Of a stretch of DNA of 44,866 nucleotides, positions 1 to 7,843 are shown piece by piece. The notes beneath the pieces were generated by a model, which was not told where the DNA came from, searched no databases, and saw only the letters and a list, made by a program, of their open reading frames with translations. Within the stretch, counting starts at the first letter, position 1; each line of letters starts with the position of its first letter. A program made the position numbers and the translations under genes. The stretch is from positions 1-44,866 of the forward strand of contig NZ_CABVQC010000074.1 in NCBI RefSeq assembly GCF_902499175.1, written 5' to 3'. Origin of the DNA: Burkholderia aenigmatica (GTDB lineage: Bacteria > Pseudomonadota > Gammaproteobacteria > Burkholderiales > Burkholderiaceae).

Positions 1-107
1 CTTCGACAACGCTTGTAATACGCTTGGCGGCTGATGCCCATGTAGCGGCAGGCTCGCTCGACGCTCAGCTTTTCGATCCGCTTTTGCGCGACGACCTGCC
101 CGAAGGC
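1..107 (-). CDS. IS3-family transposase OrfB, 5' fragment read by -1 frameshift
   Basis: Reading in the -1 frame after the slippery A-AAA-AAG at 107-113 gives AFGQVVAQKRIEKLSVERAC, then RYMGISRQAYYKRCR. This is the start of an IS3 OrfB, whose N-terminal HTH_21-like region carries the typical 'MGISRQAYY' motif. The DDE catalytic domain lies beyond the window edge, so its integrity cannot be judged. OrfB has no independent start that I would trust; the fusion protein OrfAB is the expected transposase. Confidence 0.75.
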
Positions 108-463
108 TTTTTTACGGTGATCCCGTAGTCCTTGCGCATCACGTCGATCACCGCCTCGAACAGCGCGGCTTTCTCCTGCGCTTCTCGCAACTGCGTCTCC
201 AACTCTTTGATGCGCTGCTCCGGTGTGAGTGGCTTTGAGTCTGGCTTTGGCATGGTGGAACCCGATCGCGCACGGCCGGATGGATCGGCCCAATCCTGCA
301 AGCCGTGCTTACGTAACCATACCAGCACGGTCGAGCGCCCCTGGATGCCGTAGCGCTGCTGCGCCTCTCTGTACGTCAGTTCGCCTTTTTCGACCTGCGC
401 CACCACCGACAGCTTAAAAGCCAGGCTGTAGTCCCGCTGCGTTCGTTTGATCCCTTGTTGCAC
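65..463 (-). CDS. IS3-family transposase OrfA
   Basis: The 132-residue protein has the usual IS3 OrfA plan. Residues about 8-60 form a helix-turn-helix of the Tnp_1 class (SLAFKLSVVAQVEKGELTY, then a YGIQGRSTVLVWLRKHG segment). A coiled coil follows at about residues 80-108 (EQRIKELETQLREAQEKAA), which in this family mediates OrfA/OrfAB multimerisation. Its 3' end overlaps orfB. At 107-113 the minus strand reads A-AAA-AAG, the classical slippery heptamer for -1 frameshifting in IS3 elements, so most OrfA ends in frame 0 while some ribosomes make the OrfAB transposase. It looks intact. Confidence 0.85.
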   Translation of the reverse strand: MQQGIKRTQRDYSLAFKLSVVAQVEKGELTYREAQQRYGIQGRSTVLVWLRKHGLQDWADPSGRARSGSTMPKPDSKPLTPEQRIKELETQLREAQEKAALFEAVIDVMRKDYGITVKKPSGRSSRKSGSKS

Positions 464-525
464 TTGGCACCTCTTCGCTTCGGCGAAAAAGTGTCAACCT
501 ATTTCAGGACGGGTCACACCGAAAC

Positions 526-556
526 AAAAGGCCGCGCAATAGCGCGGCTTTTTTAT
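526..556. terminator. Bidirectional intrinsic terminator
   Basis: The stem GCCGCGC / GCGCGGC (531-537 and 542-548) has a 4-base loop. A run of A lies to the left and a run of T to the right, so it can work in both directions. On the minus strand it could end the response regulator transcript. It sits 10 bp outside the inferred IS end, so it belongs to the pre-insertion chromosome. Confidence 0.65.
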
Positions 557-669
557 GGATTACTGCCGGCGTGAACCAGGCAGCTTCGGGAATCAGGCCG
601 GTCGGTGACGTGAATTAACACGCAACTAACGGTCTGCTCCTGTCAGCGCCTGTCTGCATCGCCGCCCGC

Positions 670-2055
670 TCAGTTCACCTTCATCCGCTGCAGCTTGTTG
701 TACAGCGTCTTCGGGCTGATGCCGAGCAGCGTTGCCGCGCGGTGGCGCGTGCCGCCGACTGCGTCGAGCGTCGCGCGGATCAACAGATCCTCGACGTCGG
801 ACAGCGGCGTGCCGACCTTGATCTGTACGCTGCTGCCGTTCAGCGCGGCGCCGGCCGAGAAGCTCGGTTCGCCCGCGCGCAGCGTCTCGATGAAATCGCC
901 CGATGCGTCGTACGCGAAGCGCACGCGTTCCTGCAGCTCGCGCACGTTGCCCGGCCATTCGTAAGACAGGCATTCGCGCACGAAGCCCGGCGCCGCGCGC
1001 TTGTCGGTCGTGCTGCGGCCGGTTGCGCGCGCTTCGCGGTTCAGTTCGTCGATCAGCGCGTCCGCGATCGCGAGCGCGTCGCCGTCGCGCTCGCGCAGCG
1101 GTGGCATCGTGATCGACGCCGCATCGAGGCGCAGCCACAGATCCTCGCGCAGCGTGCCGTTCGCGACTGCTTCGCGCGCCGGGCGGCGCGTGGTCGCGAT
1201 CAGCCGGAAATCGCTCGTGATCGAGCTCGTGCCGCCGATCCGCATGAAGTTCTGCGAATCGAGCGCATGCAGCAGTGCTTCCTGCAGCACGAGCGGCAGC
1301 GCGGTGATTTCGTCGAGGAACAGCGTGCCGCCGCCGGCCTGTTCGAACAGGCCCGATTCGCGGCGCTCGGCGCCATCGAACGCGCCGCGCTCATGGCCGA
1401 ACAGCACGCTGTCGAGCGATGCGCCGTGGCGGCCGGCCTGCGCGATGGTCCGGCAGTCGAACGACACGAACGGCCCCTTGCGGCGCCGGCTCAGGTCGTG
1501 CAGCGTGCGCGCGGCCAGCTTCTTGCCGGTACCGGCTTCGCCCGAGAACAGCACGGCTGTTTCGGTGCGCGCGTTGTGCTCGATCATGTCGTACACGTGC
1601 TGCATCGCGTCGCTGCGGCCGACCAGCGCGCCGAAGCGGCCGAGATGGCGCAGCGAGGCGCGCAACGACTGCACTTCGTCGATCAGTTCGTACGGGCGCG
1701 GGATCCGCGCGAGCAGGCTGCGCAGGCGCGGAATGTTGATCGGCTTCAGCAGGTAGTCCCAGATACCGTGACGCAGGCCCTCGATGGCGCTTTCGACCGT
1801 CGCATTGCCCGTCAGCACGATGACGGGCAGCGAGCCGTTCGGCTGTTGCTGCGGCAGGTGCTGGAGCAGGTCGAACCCGCTGCCGTCCGGCAGGTTCAGG
1901 TCGACGAGCACGACGTCGGGAATGGAGCGGCCGAGCGCCGTGCGCGCTTCGGCGAGCGACGTGGCCGTGTCGACCGAGAAGCCGTCCGCGGCGAGCAGCG
2001 CGGTGAGGCCGGACAGACTGTTGGGATCGTCTTCGACAATCAGGGCGTGTGGCAT
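670..2055 (-). CDS. Sigma-54-type (NtrC-family) response regulator with GAFDGA variant
   Basis: The protein is predicted to be a two-component response regulator of 461 residues. The receiver domain (about 1-120) has the acidic pair near E8-D10, phospho-acceptor D52 (VLVDLNLPDG), T82 and K104. The AAA+ domain (about 145-370) has Walker A GEAGTGKK (172-179) and Walker B LFLDEI (245-250). The C-terminus (about 433-459) is a Fis-type helix-turn-helix (AATLLGISPKTLYNKLQRM). The loop that contacts sigma-54 is normally GAFTGA; here it is GAFDGA (224-229), and Walker A ends in K instead of the common E. These changes question normal sigma-54 activation. The ATG at 2055 opens directly into the receiver fold; a TTG at 2097 would add 14 unstructured residues. 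No sensor kinase is adjacent, and its targets are unknown. Confidence 0.85.
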   Translation of the reverse strand: MPHALIVEDDPNSLSGLTALLAADGFSVDTATSLAEARTALGRSIPDVVLVDLNLPDGSGFDLLQHLPQQQPNGSLPVIVLTGNATVESAIEGLRHGIWDYLLKPINIPRLRSLLARIPRPYELIDEVQSLRASLRHLGRFGALVGRSDAMQHVYDMIEHNARTETAVLFSGEAGTGKKLAARTLHDLSRRRKGPFVSFDCRTIAQAGRHGASLDSVLFGHERGAFDGAERRESGLFEQAGGGTLFLDEITALPLVLQEALLHALDSQNFMRIGGTSSITSDFRLIATTRRPAREAVANGTLREDLWLRLDAASITMPPLRERDGDALAIADALIDELNREARATGRSTTDKRAAPGFVRECLSYEWPGNVRELQERVRFAYDASGDFIETLRAGEPSFSAGAALNGSSVQIKVGTPLSDVEDLLIRATLDAVGGTRHRAATLLGISPKTLYNKLQRMKVN

Positions 2056-2271
2056 GGTGGACGCGAGTCGAGTCAAGAGAGGCGGGCTGTCGGCCAACGG
2101 GGCCGCAACCGCATGTCAGATTAAAAACTGATTTTATGCCCCGCTGAACGCGTAACGAGCATTATTTCTCCGGCGCTATAAAACAGTTACCGATGATACA
2201 AATTGAATATCTTTACCGGTGGATTTTGTGCTTTACATGAGCCTGACGCCCGCCCGGTTGTTGGCGCCGGA

Positions 2272-2298
2272 CAAACAAAAAGCGCCCCGAAGGGCGCT
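2272..2298 (-). terminator. Intrinsic terminator of efp
   Basis: On the minus strand the stem AGCGCCC / GGGCGCT (2281-2287 and 2292-2298, loop of 4) is followed by a T-rich stretch (complement of 2272-2280). It lies 26 bp past the efp stop codon and fits a rho-independent terminator. Confidence 0.75.
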
Positions 2299-2324
2299 TT
2301 GTTCGATGCGGGTATCGCTGGCGA

Positions 2325-2882
2325 TTACGCGCGGCTGCGGTATTCGTTCGTACGCGTATCGATTTCGATCTTGTCGCCGGTATTGCAGAACAGCGGCACT
2401 TGCAGTTCGAAGCCCGTTGCGAGCTTGGCGTTCTTCAGCACCTTGCCCGACGACGTGTCGCCCTTGACTGCCGGTTCCGTGTAGGTGATCTCGCGAACGA
2501 GGACCGTCGGCAGTTCGACCGAGATGGCCTTCTCGTTGTAGAACACGACTTCGCAAGCCATGCCGTCTTCGAGGTAGTTCAGCGCTTCGCCCATCATTTC
2601 CGCTTCGACTTCGAACTGGTTGTAGTCGGCGTCCATGAACACGTACATCGGATCGGCGAAGTACGAGTACGTCACTTCCTTGCGGTCGAGCACGACGACG
2701 TCGAACTTGTCGTCAGCCTTGTAAACCGCTTCCTGGCCTGCGTTCGTCAGCAGGTTCTTCATCTTCATCTTGACGACGGCGGAGTTACGGCCCGACTTGT
2801 TGTATTCGGCCTTGGCGATGACCCATGCGTCGCTGCCGATCTGCACGACGTTGCCTACGCGGAGTTCCTGTGCGGTTTTCAT
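2325..2882 (-). CDS. efp: Translation elongation factor P
   Basis: EF-P binds between the P and E sites of the ribosome and relieves stalling at consecutive prolines. The 185-residue length matches the family. The N-terminal KOW-like domain, the central OB domain and the C-terminal OB domain (ending GDKIEIDTRTNEYRSR) are all present. The tip of domain I reads YNKSGRNSAVV, which puts arginine at position 32. Proteins with Arg32 are activated by EarP-dependent rhamnosylation rather than by lysylation of a Lys34, and the earP gene lies 126 bp upstream on the same strand. The ATG at 2882 gives the canonical MKTAQELRVGNV start. Confidence 0.97.
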   Translation of the reverse strand: MKTAQELRVGNVVQIGSDAWVIAKAEYNKSGRNSAVVKMKMKNLLTNAGQEAVYKADDKFDVVVLDRKEVTYSYFADPMYVFMDADYNQFEVEAEMMGEALNYLEDGMACEVVFYNEKAISVELPTVLVREITYTEPAVKGDTSSGKVLKNAKLATGFELQVPLFCNTGDKIEIDTRTNEYRSRA

Positions 2883-3008
2883 AAAAAACTGTCCTGATCA
2901 AATCAAATAAATAGGTGCCTGAGCGTTGCGCAACGGCTGACGGTGCAAGCGTGCGTTCCGGTGGACGCCAAAAGCGAGCGCTTGCCTGGTCAGCCGTCGG
3001 ATAACCGC

Positions 3009-4202
3009 TTATTTTAACTGAGATTTTGCATATTCCGCCAGCTTTCCAGCGAGATCGCCGACGGCCGCGAGCGCATCGGCCCAGCGGGCCGCGTTGGCGT
3101 CCAGTACGGCACGGTGCTGCCAGAAATCGGCCCAGTCGGGCGTGCCGACGCCGTTCCAGGCATGCCAGAACCGCTCGAGTGCCGCGCGCGGCGCGTCGGC
3201 GAGGTCGGCCGACAGGTGCGCCAGCGCGGCATCGAGCTTCGGCAGGTGCACGTCGTCGGCCTGCGGGTAGATGTGCCACACGAACGGCTTGCGTGCCCAC
3301 TGCGCCCGGACGAACGAATCCTCGCCGCGCACGAAATTGATGTCGGCCACCCACAGCAACGGATCGTAGTCGGCCTGGGGGACGAACGCGAGCCCGTGAG
3401 CCGTGAGGTTACCGCTGTTCGCATGCGTGCCCGCGCCGAACGACTCGACCCCGAAAAAGCGCGCGACGGCAGGCGACACGCGGCCGGCCGGCACGAGTGC
3501 GACGACCGGCGACGGGCCGTCGCGCCACTGCGCGAGCAGCGCGTCGACGGCCGGATTCTCGTAGGCGAACAGGCTGACGACCGTGGTGCCGGGGGCCGGC
3601 AGCGGGCCGCCAGTCGCGCGCCGCCACCAGGCGTCTTGCGCCGCGGCGTCGGTTTCGAAGGCCGTGCGGCGCGTATCGAGATCGTGCTCCTTCAGGACGC
3701 CGCCGGTGCCGGCCGACAGGCCGGGGAAGAAAAACGTCTTCAGCAGCGGGTAGCGCGGATGCGGCGACGGCCGCAGATGGAAATCGGCGACCCAGTCCTC
3801 GGCGCTCAGGTATTCGAGGTTGATCCACACGGGGCGACGGGCGCGGCGCGCCATCGCCGCGAGATACGCGCCGGGCAGCTCGCACGCGAACGCTTCGATC
3901 ACGACATCGGCGATCTCCAGCGCGTCGCCGACTTCCGCATGCCAGTGCTCGACCACGATCGCGTCGACCGTCTGCCGCCCCGCGTCGGGATCGACCCCGG
4001 GCAGCAGGCGCGCGAACGTGCGCAGGTCGTCGACGAACAGGCGAACCTGCCAGCCGTGCTCGTGCGCGAGCTGGCGCGCGACGCGCCAGCAGACGCCGAT
4101 GTCGCCGAAATTGTCGACCACCGTACAGAAGAGGTCGCAGGCGATCGGTTCGCCCGACGGGAGCGGTGCGGCGGGCAGGGGGGCAGCGGTGGTGCGTGGC
4201 AT
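3009..4202 (-). CDS. earP: EF-P arginine rhamnosyltransferase EarP
   Basis: EarP (formerly DUF2331) transfers rhamnose from dTDP-L-rhamnose to Arg32 of EF-P. The 397-residue protein has the GT-B family signatures: an N-terminal CTVVDNFGDIGVCWR segment containing the two functional aspartates (D30 and D34, equivalent to D13/D17 in the Pseudomonas putida enzyme) and VRGEDSFVRAQ with the essential glutamate (E294, equivalent to E273). The gene lies just upstream of efp on the same strand, consistent with co-expression of enzyme and substrate. The chosen ATG leaves about 17 extra proline/alanine-rich residues before the conserved fold, so a later start is possible. The dTDP-rhamnose genes are not in the window. 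Confidence 0.93.
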   Translation of the reverse strand: MPRTTAAPLPAAPLPSGEPIACDLFCTVVDNFGDIGVCWRVARQLAHEHGWQVRLFVDDLRTFARLLPGVDPDAGRQTVDAIVVEHWHAEVGDALEIADVVIEAFACELPGAYLAAMARRARRPVWINLEYLSAEDWVADFHLRPSPHPRYPLLKTFFFPGLSAGTGGVLKEHDLDTRRTAFETDAAAQDAWWRRATGGPLPAPGTTVVSLFAYENPAVDALLAQWRDGPSPVVALVPAGRVSPAVARFFGVESFGAGTHANSGNLTAHGLAFVPQADYDPLLWVADINFVRGEDSFVRAQWARKPFVWHIYPQADDVHLPKLDAALAHLSADLADAPRAALERFWHAWNGVGTPDWADFWQHRAVLDANAARWADALAAVGDLAGKLAEYAKSQLK

Positions 4203-4278
4203 CGAAGCGGGGCGGTGAATGCTCTAAACTGGCGATTCTAATAGACCCGTTCCGCGTTACAAGGCGCCCGGATCACGC

Positions 4279-6312
4279 ATGACATCCCCTGAAGCTTCCG
4301 ATACCCCGTTCGAACCGAAGAAGATCCTGGCGCAGTTGCCGCACATGCCCGGCGTCTATCGCTATTACGACACGGCGGGCGCCGTGCTCTATGTCGGCAA
4401 GGCACGCGATCTGAAGAAGCGCGTATCGAGTTATTTCACGAAGACGCAGCTGTCGCCGCGCATCGCGATGATGGTCACGCGCATCGCGCGCATCGAGACG
4501 ACCGTCACGCGTTCGGAGGCCGAGGCGCTGCTGCTCGAGAACAATTTGATCAAGGCGCTCGCGCCGCGCTACAACATCCTGTTTCGCGACGACAAGTCGT
4601 ATCCGTACCTGAAGCTCACCGCGCACCGATTTCCGCGGATGGCCTACTACCGCGGCTCGGTCGACAAGCAGAACCAGTATTTCGGGCCGTTCCCGAGCGC
4701 TTGGGCCGTGCGCGAGAGCATCCAGATCCTGCAGCGCGTGTTCCAGTTGCGTACCTGCGAGGATTCGGTCTTCAACAACCGCACGCGGCCGTGCCTGCTG
4801 CACCAGATCGGGCGCTGCACGGCGCCGTGCGTCGGCGCGATCTCCGACGAGGATTACGCGATCGACGTGTCGAACGCCGCGCGCTTCCTGCTCGGCCGGC
4901 AGTCCGAAGTGATGAAGGAGCTCGAGCAGAAGATGCACGTGTTCGCGGCCGAGCTGAAATTCGAGCAGGCGGCGGCCGTGCGCAACCAGATGAGCTCGCT
5001 CGCGACGGTGCTGCACCAGCAGGCGATCGAGGTCGGCAGCGACAGCGACGTCGACATCCTGGCCGTGGTCGCGCAGGGTGGGCGCGTGTGCGTGAACCTC
5101 GCGATGGTGCGTGGCGGCCGGCATCTCGGCGACAAGGCGTATTTCCCGACGCACGTCGAAAGCGCGCTGACACTCGCCGAGGGCGGTATCGGCGACGAGT
5201 CCGAGCTGGCGGAGGCGGCCGCCGCGGCCGTCGACGTATTGCCCGACCTGCCCGCGGAAGAACCCGGCCGCACGCGCGCCGACGCGGCGGCGTCGGTCGA
5301 GGCCGAGGTGCTCGACGCGTTCATCGCGCAGCACTATCTCGGCAATCGCGTGCCGCCGGTGCTCGTCGTGAGCCATGCGCCCGCGAGCCGCGACCTGCTC
5401 GAGTTGCTGTCCGAGCAGGCCGGCCACAAGGTGTCGCTGGTGCGGCAGCCGCAGGGGCAGCGGCGCGCGTGGCTGTCGATGGCCGAACAGAATGCGCAGA
5501 TCGCGCTCATGCGGCTGCTGTCGGAGCAAGGCTCGCAGCAAGCGCGCACGCGTGCGCTCGCGGAGACGCTCAGCTACGAATGCGACGATCTCGCGACGCT
5601 GCGGATCGAATGCTTCGACATCAGTCATACGATGGGCGAGGCGACGCAGGCGTCGTGCGTGGTCTACCACCATCACAAGATGCAGTCGGGCGAGTACCGC
5701 CGCTACAACATCACCGGAATCACGCCGGGCGACGACTACGCGGCGATGCGGCAGGTGCTCACGCGCCGCTACGAGAAGATGGTCGAGCAGGCCGCGCAGG
5801 CGGCTGCCGCCGACGATGCGGCCGGGATCGACGGCGAGTCGACGCGTCAGGCCGAGGCGTCGAGCCTGCTGCCGAACATCGTGCTGATCGACGGCGGCAA
5901 GGGTCAGGTCGAAATCGCGCGCCAGGTGTTCACCGAGCTCGGCCTCGACACGTCGATGCTGGTCGGCGTCGCGAAAGGCGAGGGGCGCAAGGTCGGCCTC
6001 GAGACGCTCGTGTTCGCGGACGGCCGCACGCCGCTCGAACTCGGCAAGGAGAGCGCGGCGCTGATGCTCGTCGCACAGATCCGCGACGAGGCGCACCGCT
6101 TCGCGATCACCGGCATGCGCGCGAAACGCGCGAAGGCGCGCCAGACGTCGCGGCTCGAGGAGCTCGAGGGCGTCGGCGCGAAGCGCCGGCAGCGACTGCT
6201 CGCGCGGTTCGGCGGGTTGCGCGGCGTGGTTGCCGCGAGCGTCGAGGAGCTCGCGAGCGTCGAGGGCATCTCGCACGCGCTCGCCGAGCAGATCTACAAG
6301 CAGCTTCACTGA
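4279..6312 (+). CDS. uvrC: Excinuclease ABC subunit C
   Basis: UvrC makes both incisions around a lesion in nucleotide excision repair after loading by UvrA/UvrB. The 677-residue protein has an N-terminal GIY-YIG nuclease (PGVYRYYDTAGAVLYVGKAR, about 23-42) and a cysteine-rich segment (CLLHQIGRCTAPC, about 174-186). A UVR/UvrB-binding coiled coil follows (ELEQKMHVFAAELKFEQAA, about 215-235), then the RNase H-like domain (FDISHTMGEA, VLIDGGKGQV) and C-terminal helix-hairpin-helix repeats (ELEGVGAKRRQRLLARFG, then ELASVEGISHALA). It is complete, somewhat longer than the E. coli protein because of inserts in the middle. It is followed by pgsA and tRNA genes, the same order as in E. coli. Confidence 0.97.
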   Translation: MTSPEASDTPFEPKKILAQLPHMPGVYRYYDTAGAVLYVGKARDLKKRVSSYFTKTQLSPRIAMMVTRIARIETTVTRSEAEALLLENNLIKALAPRYNILFRDDKSYPYLKLTAHRFPRMAYYRGSVDKQNQYFGPFPSAWAVRESIQILQRVFQLRTCEDSVFNNRTRPCLLHQIGRCTAPCVGAISDEDYAIDVSNAARFLLGRQSEVMKELEQKMHVFAAELKFEQAAAVRNQMSSLATVLHQQAIEVGSDSDVDILAVVAQGGRVCVNLAMVRGGRHLGDKAYFPTHVESALTLAEGGIGDESELAEAAAAAVDVLPDLPAEEPGRTRADAAASVEAEVLDAFIAQHYLGNRVPPVLVVSHAPASRDLLELLSEQAGHKVSLVRQPQGQRRAWLSMAEQNAQIALMRLLSEQGSQQARTRALAETLSYECDDLATLRIECFDISHTMGEATQASCVVYHHHKMQSGEYRRYNITGITPGDDYAAMRQVLTRRYEKMVEQAAQAAAADDAAGIDGESTRQAEASSLLPNIVLIDGGKGQVEIARQVFTELGLDTSMLVGVAKGEGRKVGLETLVFADGRTPLELGKESAALMLVAQIRDEAHRFAITGMRAKRAKARQTSRLEELEGVGAKRRQRLLARFGGLRGVVAASVEELASVEGISHALAEQIYKQLH

Positions 6313-6402
6313 CGCGGCCGTGCGGCCGGCCGCGTTGCCAGCGTTCTTGTGGCAGGCCGGTCGACACGGCACAATTGCGAATCCTTTACTGTCCCGCATG
6401 CC

Positions 6403-6990
6403 ATGCCGTTCAATTTCCCGATTTTCCTGACGTGGGTACGGATCGTGCTGATTCCGCTCGTCGTCGGCGTGTTCTATCTGCCGGACACGGTGATGGGCGG
6501 CGCGCACCGCAATCTCGCGGCGGCGGCGATCTTCATACTCGCGGCGCTGACCGACTGGTTCGACGGCTATCTCGCCCGCAAGTGGAACCAGACGTCGTCG
6601 TTCGGCGCATTTCTCGATCCGGTGGCGGACAAGCTGATGGTGACGGCCGCGCTGCTGATCCTCGTGCAGATTTCGCGGGTCGACGCGGCGATCGCACTCG
6701 TGATCGTCGGCCGCGAGATCGCGATTTCGGCGCTGCGCGAGTGGATGGCACAGATCGGCGCGTCGAAGAGCGTCGCGGTGAACCAGCTCGGCAAGTTCAA
6801 GACCGCCTGCCAGATGGTCGCGATTCCGATGCTGCTGTTTTACGGGCCGCTGCCGCTTGGCGTCGCGACGATCGACACGCGCGTGTGGGGCGAATGGCTG
6901 ATGTATCTCGCCGCGGTGCTGACGATCTGGTCGATGCTGTACTACATGAAGCTCGCATGGCCGCAAATTCGCGAGCGCGGGGGCGCGTGA
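6403..6990 (+). CDS. pgsA: CDP-diacylglycerol-glycerol-3-phosphate 3-phosphatidyltransferase
   Basis: PgsA makes phosphatidylglycerol phosphate from CDP-diacylglycerol and glycerol-3-phosphate in the inner membrane, the committed step to phosphatidylglycerol and cardiolipin. The 195-residue protein carries the full CDP-alcohol phosphotransferase signature: D51-x2-D54-G55-x2-A58-R59-x8-G68-x3-D72-x3-D76. Several hydrophobic helices surround it. The ATG at 6403 gives MPFNFPIFLTWVRIVLIP, the usual start; an upstream in-frame extension has no family similarity. The gene lies 90 bp after uvrC and could share its transcript. Confidence 0.95.
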   Translation: MPFNFPIFLTWVRIVLIPLVVGVFYLPDTVMGGAHRNLAAAAIFILAALTDWFDGYLARKWNQTSSFGAFLDPVADKLMVTAALLILVQISRVDAAIALVIVGREIAISALREWMAQIGASKSVAVNQLGKFKTACQMVAIPMLLFYGPLPLGVATIDTRVWGEWLMYLAAVLTIWSMLYYMKLAWPQIRERGGA

Positions 6991-7045
6991 CCTGCACCGC
7001 GGATTCGGCGGAGCAGGTTTTTTGGAAAAAGGGCTGGAAAAGCTC

Positions 7046-7074
7046 TTGACACACGAATGTGCCTTCGACATAAT
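7046..7074 (+). promoter_or_regulatory. Sigma-70 promoter of the tRNA cluster
   Basis: TTGACA (7046-7051) and CATAAT (7069-7074) are separated by exactly 17 bp. They lie about 60 bp upstream of the first tRNA-Gly, a good fit for a strong housekeeping promoter driving the stable RNA genes. Confidence 0.75.
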
Positions 7075-7135
7075 CTCGCTTCTCCGCTGCACGACGAAGT
7101 AAGTGTGTGACGGGGAAGCAGTAGCGCAGCAATAC

Positions 7136-7211
7136 GCGGGAGTAGCTCAGTTGGTAGAGCGCAACCTTGCCAAGGTTGAGGTCGCGAGTTCGAGACTCGT
7201 CTCCCGCTCCA
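7136..7211 (+). tRNA. tRNA-Gly (GCC)
   Basis: The 76-nt cloverleaf has an acceptor stem GCGGGAG / CTCCCGC, D-loop AGCTCAGTTGGTAGAGC, anticodon stem CAACC/GGTTG with anticodon GCC at 7169-7171, T-loop GTTCGAGAC, and an encoded CCA at 7209-7211. It is identical to the copy at 7264-7339. Confidence 0.97.
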
Positions 7212-7263
7212 GATTTTATCTGGCAGCGTGTTGTACGGCGAAGCGCTGCAGATGCAGGACAAT

Positions 7264-7339
7264 GCGGGAGTAGCTCAGTTGGTAGAGCGCAACCTTGCCA
7301 AGGTTGAGGTCGCGAGTTCGAGACTCGTCTCCCGCTCCA
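7264..7339 (+). tRNA. tRNA-Gly (GCC), second identical copy
   Basis: The sequence is identical to the upstream tRNA-Gly, with encoded CCA (7337-7339). The spacer between copies is 52 bp, so both are probably cut from one precursor transcript started at the promoter near 7046. Confidence 0.97.
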
Positions 7340-7346
7340 AGTAATG

Positions 7347-7369
7347 GGGAAGCCACGCTTCCCTTTTTA
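7347..7369 (+). terminator. Hairpin with T-tract after the second tRNA-Gly
   Basis: The stem GGGAAGC / GCTTCCC (7347-7353 and 7357-7363) has a 3-base loop and is followed by TTTTT. It lies 7 bp after the tRNA CCA end. It may terminate the tRNA-Gly transcript or only attenuate before tRNA-Cys. Confidence 0.7.
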
Positions 7370-7439
7370 TTTGATGGACTGATGGTCCTCGAATAAAAAA
7401 TCTGTCGCTTGCCTCACGGCATCCGGACAGTCCGCTTTT

Positions 7440-7513
7440 GGCGCGATAGCAAAGCGGTTATGCAGCGGCCTGCAAAGCCGTTTAGGCCGGTTCGACTCCG
7501 GCTCGCGCCTCCA
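7440..7513 (+). tRNA. tRNA-Cys (GCA)
   Basis: The 74-nt tRNA has an acceptor stem GGCGCGA / TCGCGCC, anticodon GCA at 7472-7474, T-arm GGTTCGACTCC and an encoded CCA at 7511-7513. It follows the two tRNA-Gly genes, as cysT follows glyW in E. coli. Confidence 0.96.
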
Positions 7514-7526
7514 GGTAGAACGAGAT

Positions 7527-7559
7527 AAAGCCCCGCTTCGGCGGGGCTTTTCTTTTTTC
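7527..7559 (+). terminator. Intrinsic terminator after tRNA-Cys
   Basis: The stem AAAGCCCCGC / GCGGGGCTTT (7527-7536 and 7541-7550) with a TTCG tetraloop is followed by a T-rich tail. It closes the tRNA cluster. Confidence 0.85.
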
Positions 7560-7843
7560 TGCGTCACTTTCGTTCCACCCGGAAAGTCGCCGAGGCGGAT
7601 CGCTTGCGCATGACGTTCGCCTTTTCTCCACGACGTAAAAATCAGTGATGTCCGGATGGACGCGGCGCGTGCAGTCGACTGGCCGCCGATGCGGTCAATT
7701 TTTTGGCGCGTGTGGTACAGTCGGCAGCGGCGTAACACCACGCCTCCATTCCGCGGAAAGGGTTCATACCCAGGTCGAGCATTTCACCGCATGTTCATGC
7801 GACTCCCAGCCGATAAGCGGATACGGCTGCCTCTGGAGATCGT
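7560..7843. other. Intergenic stretch between tRNA-Cys terminator and the DUF1835 gene
   Basis: I see no convincing gene here. A TGGTACAGT stretch at 7713-7721 could be an extended -10 element for the downstream gene, but no good -35 is paired with it. A purine-rich TCTGGAGA just before 7844 is a possible ribosome-binding site. No tRNA-Leu is found, although E. coli has one in this position. Confidence 0.4.

Larger units (their letters stand above)
1..516 (-). mobile_element. IS3-family insertion sequence, partial (left end plus orfA and start of orfB)
   Basis: This is the upstream end of an IS3-family element reading leftwards. It contains a complete orfA, an A6G frameshift site and the first codons of orfB, and the window edge cuts the rest. 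The outer terminus is probably near 516: on the minus strand the end reads TGACCCGTCCTGAAATAGG (516 down to 498). The other terminus and the target duplication lie outside the window, so the exact end is inferred. It lies 154 bp beyond the 3' end of the response regulator gene. I do not assign an IS name. Confidence 0.8.

Noticed and set aside
2098..2271. Possible additional gene between the response regulator and efp
   Set aside because: Only short, unsupported frames are present. The stretch is A/T-rich and fits a promoter region.
4273..7092. A 939-codon open frame on the minus strand across uvrC and pgsA
   Set aside because: It is antisense to two clearly conserved genes; the composition is arginine/histidine/alanine-rich, typical of a shadow frame in high-GC DNA, and it shows no domain.
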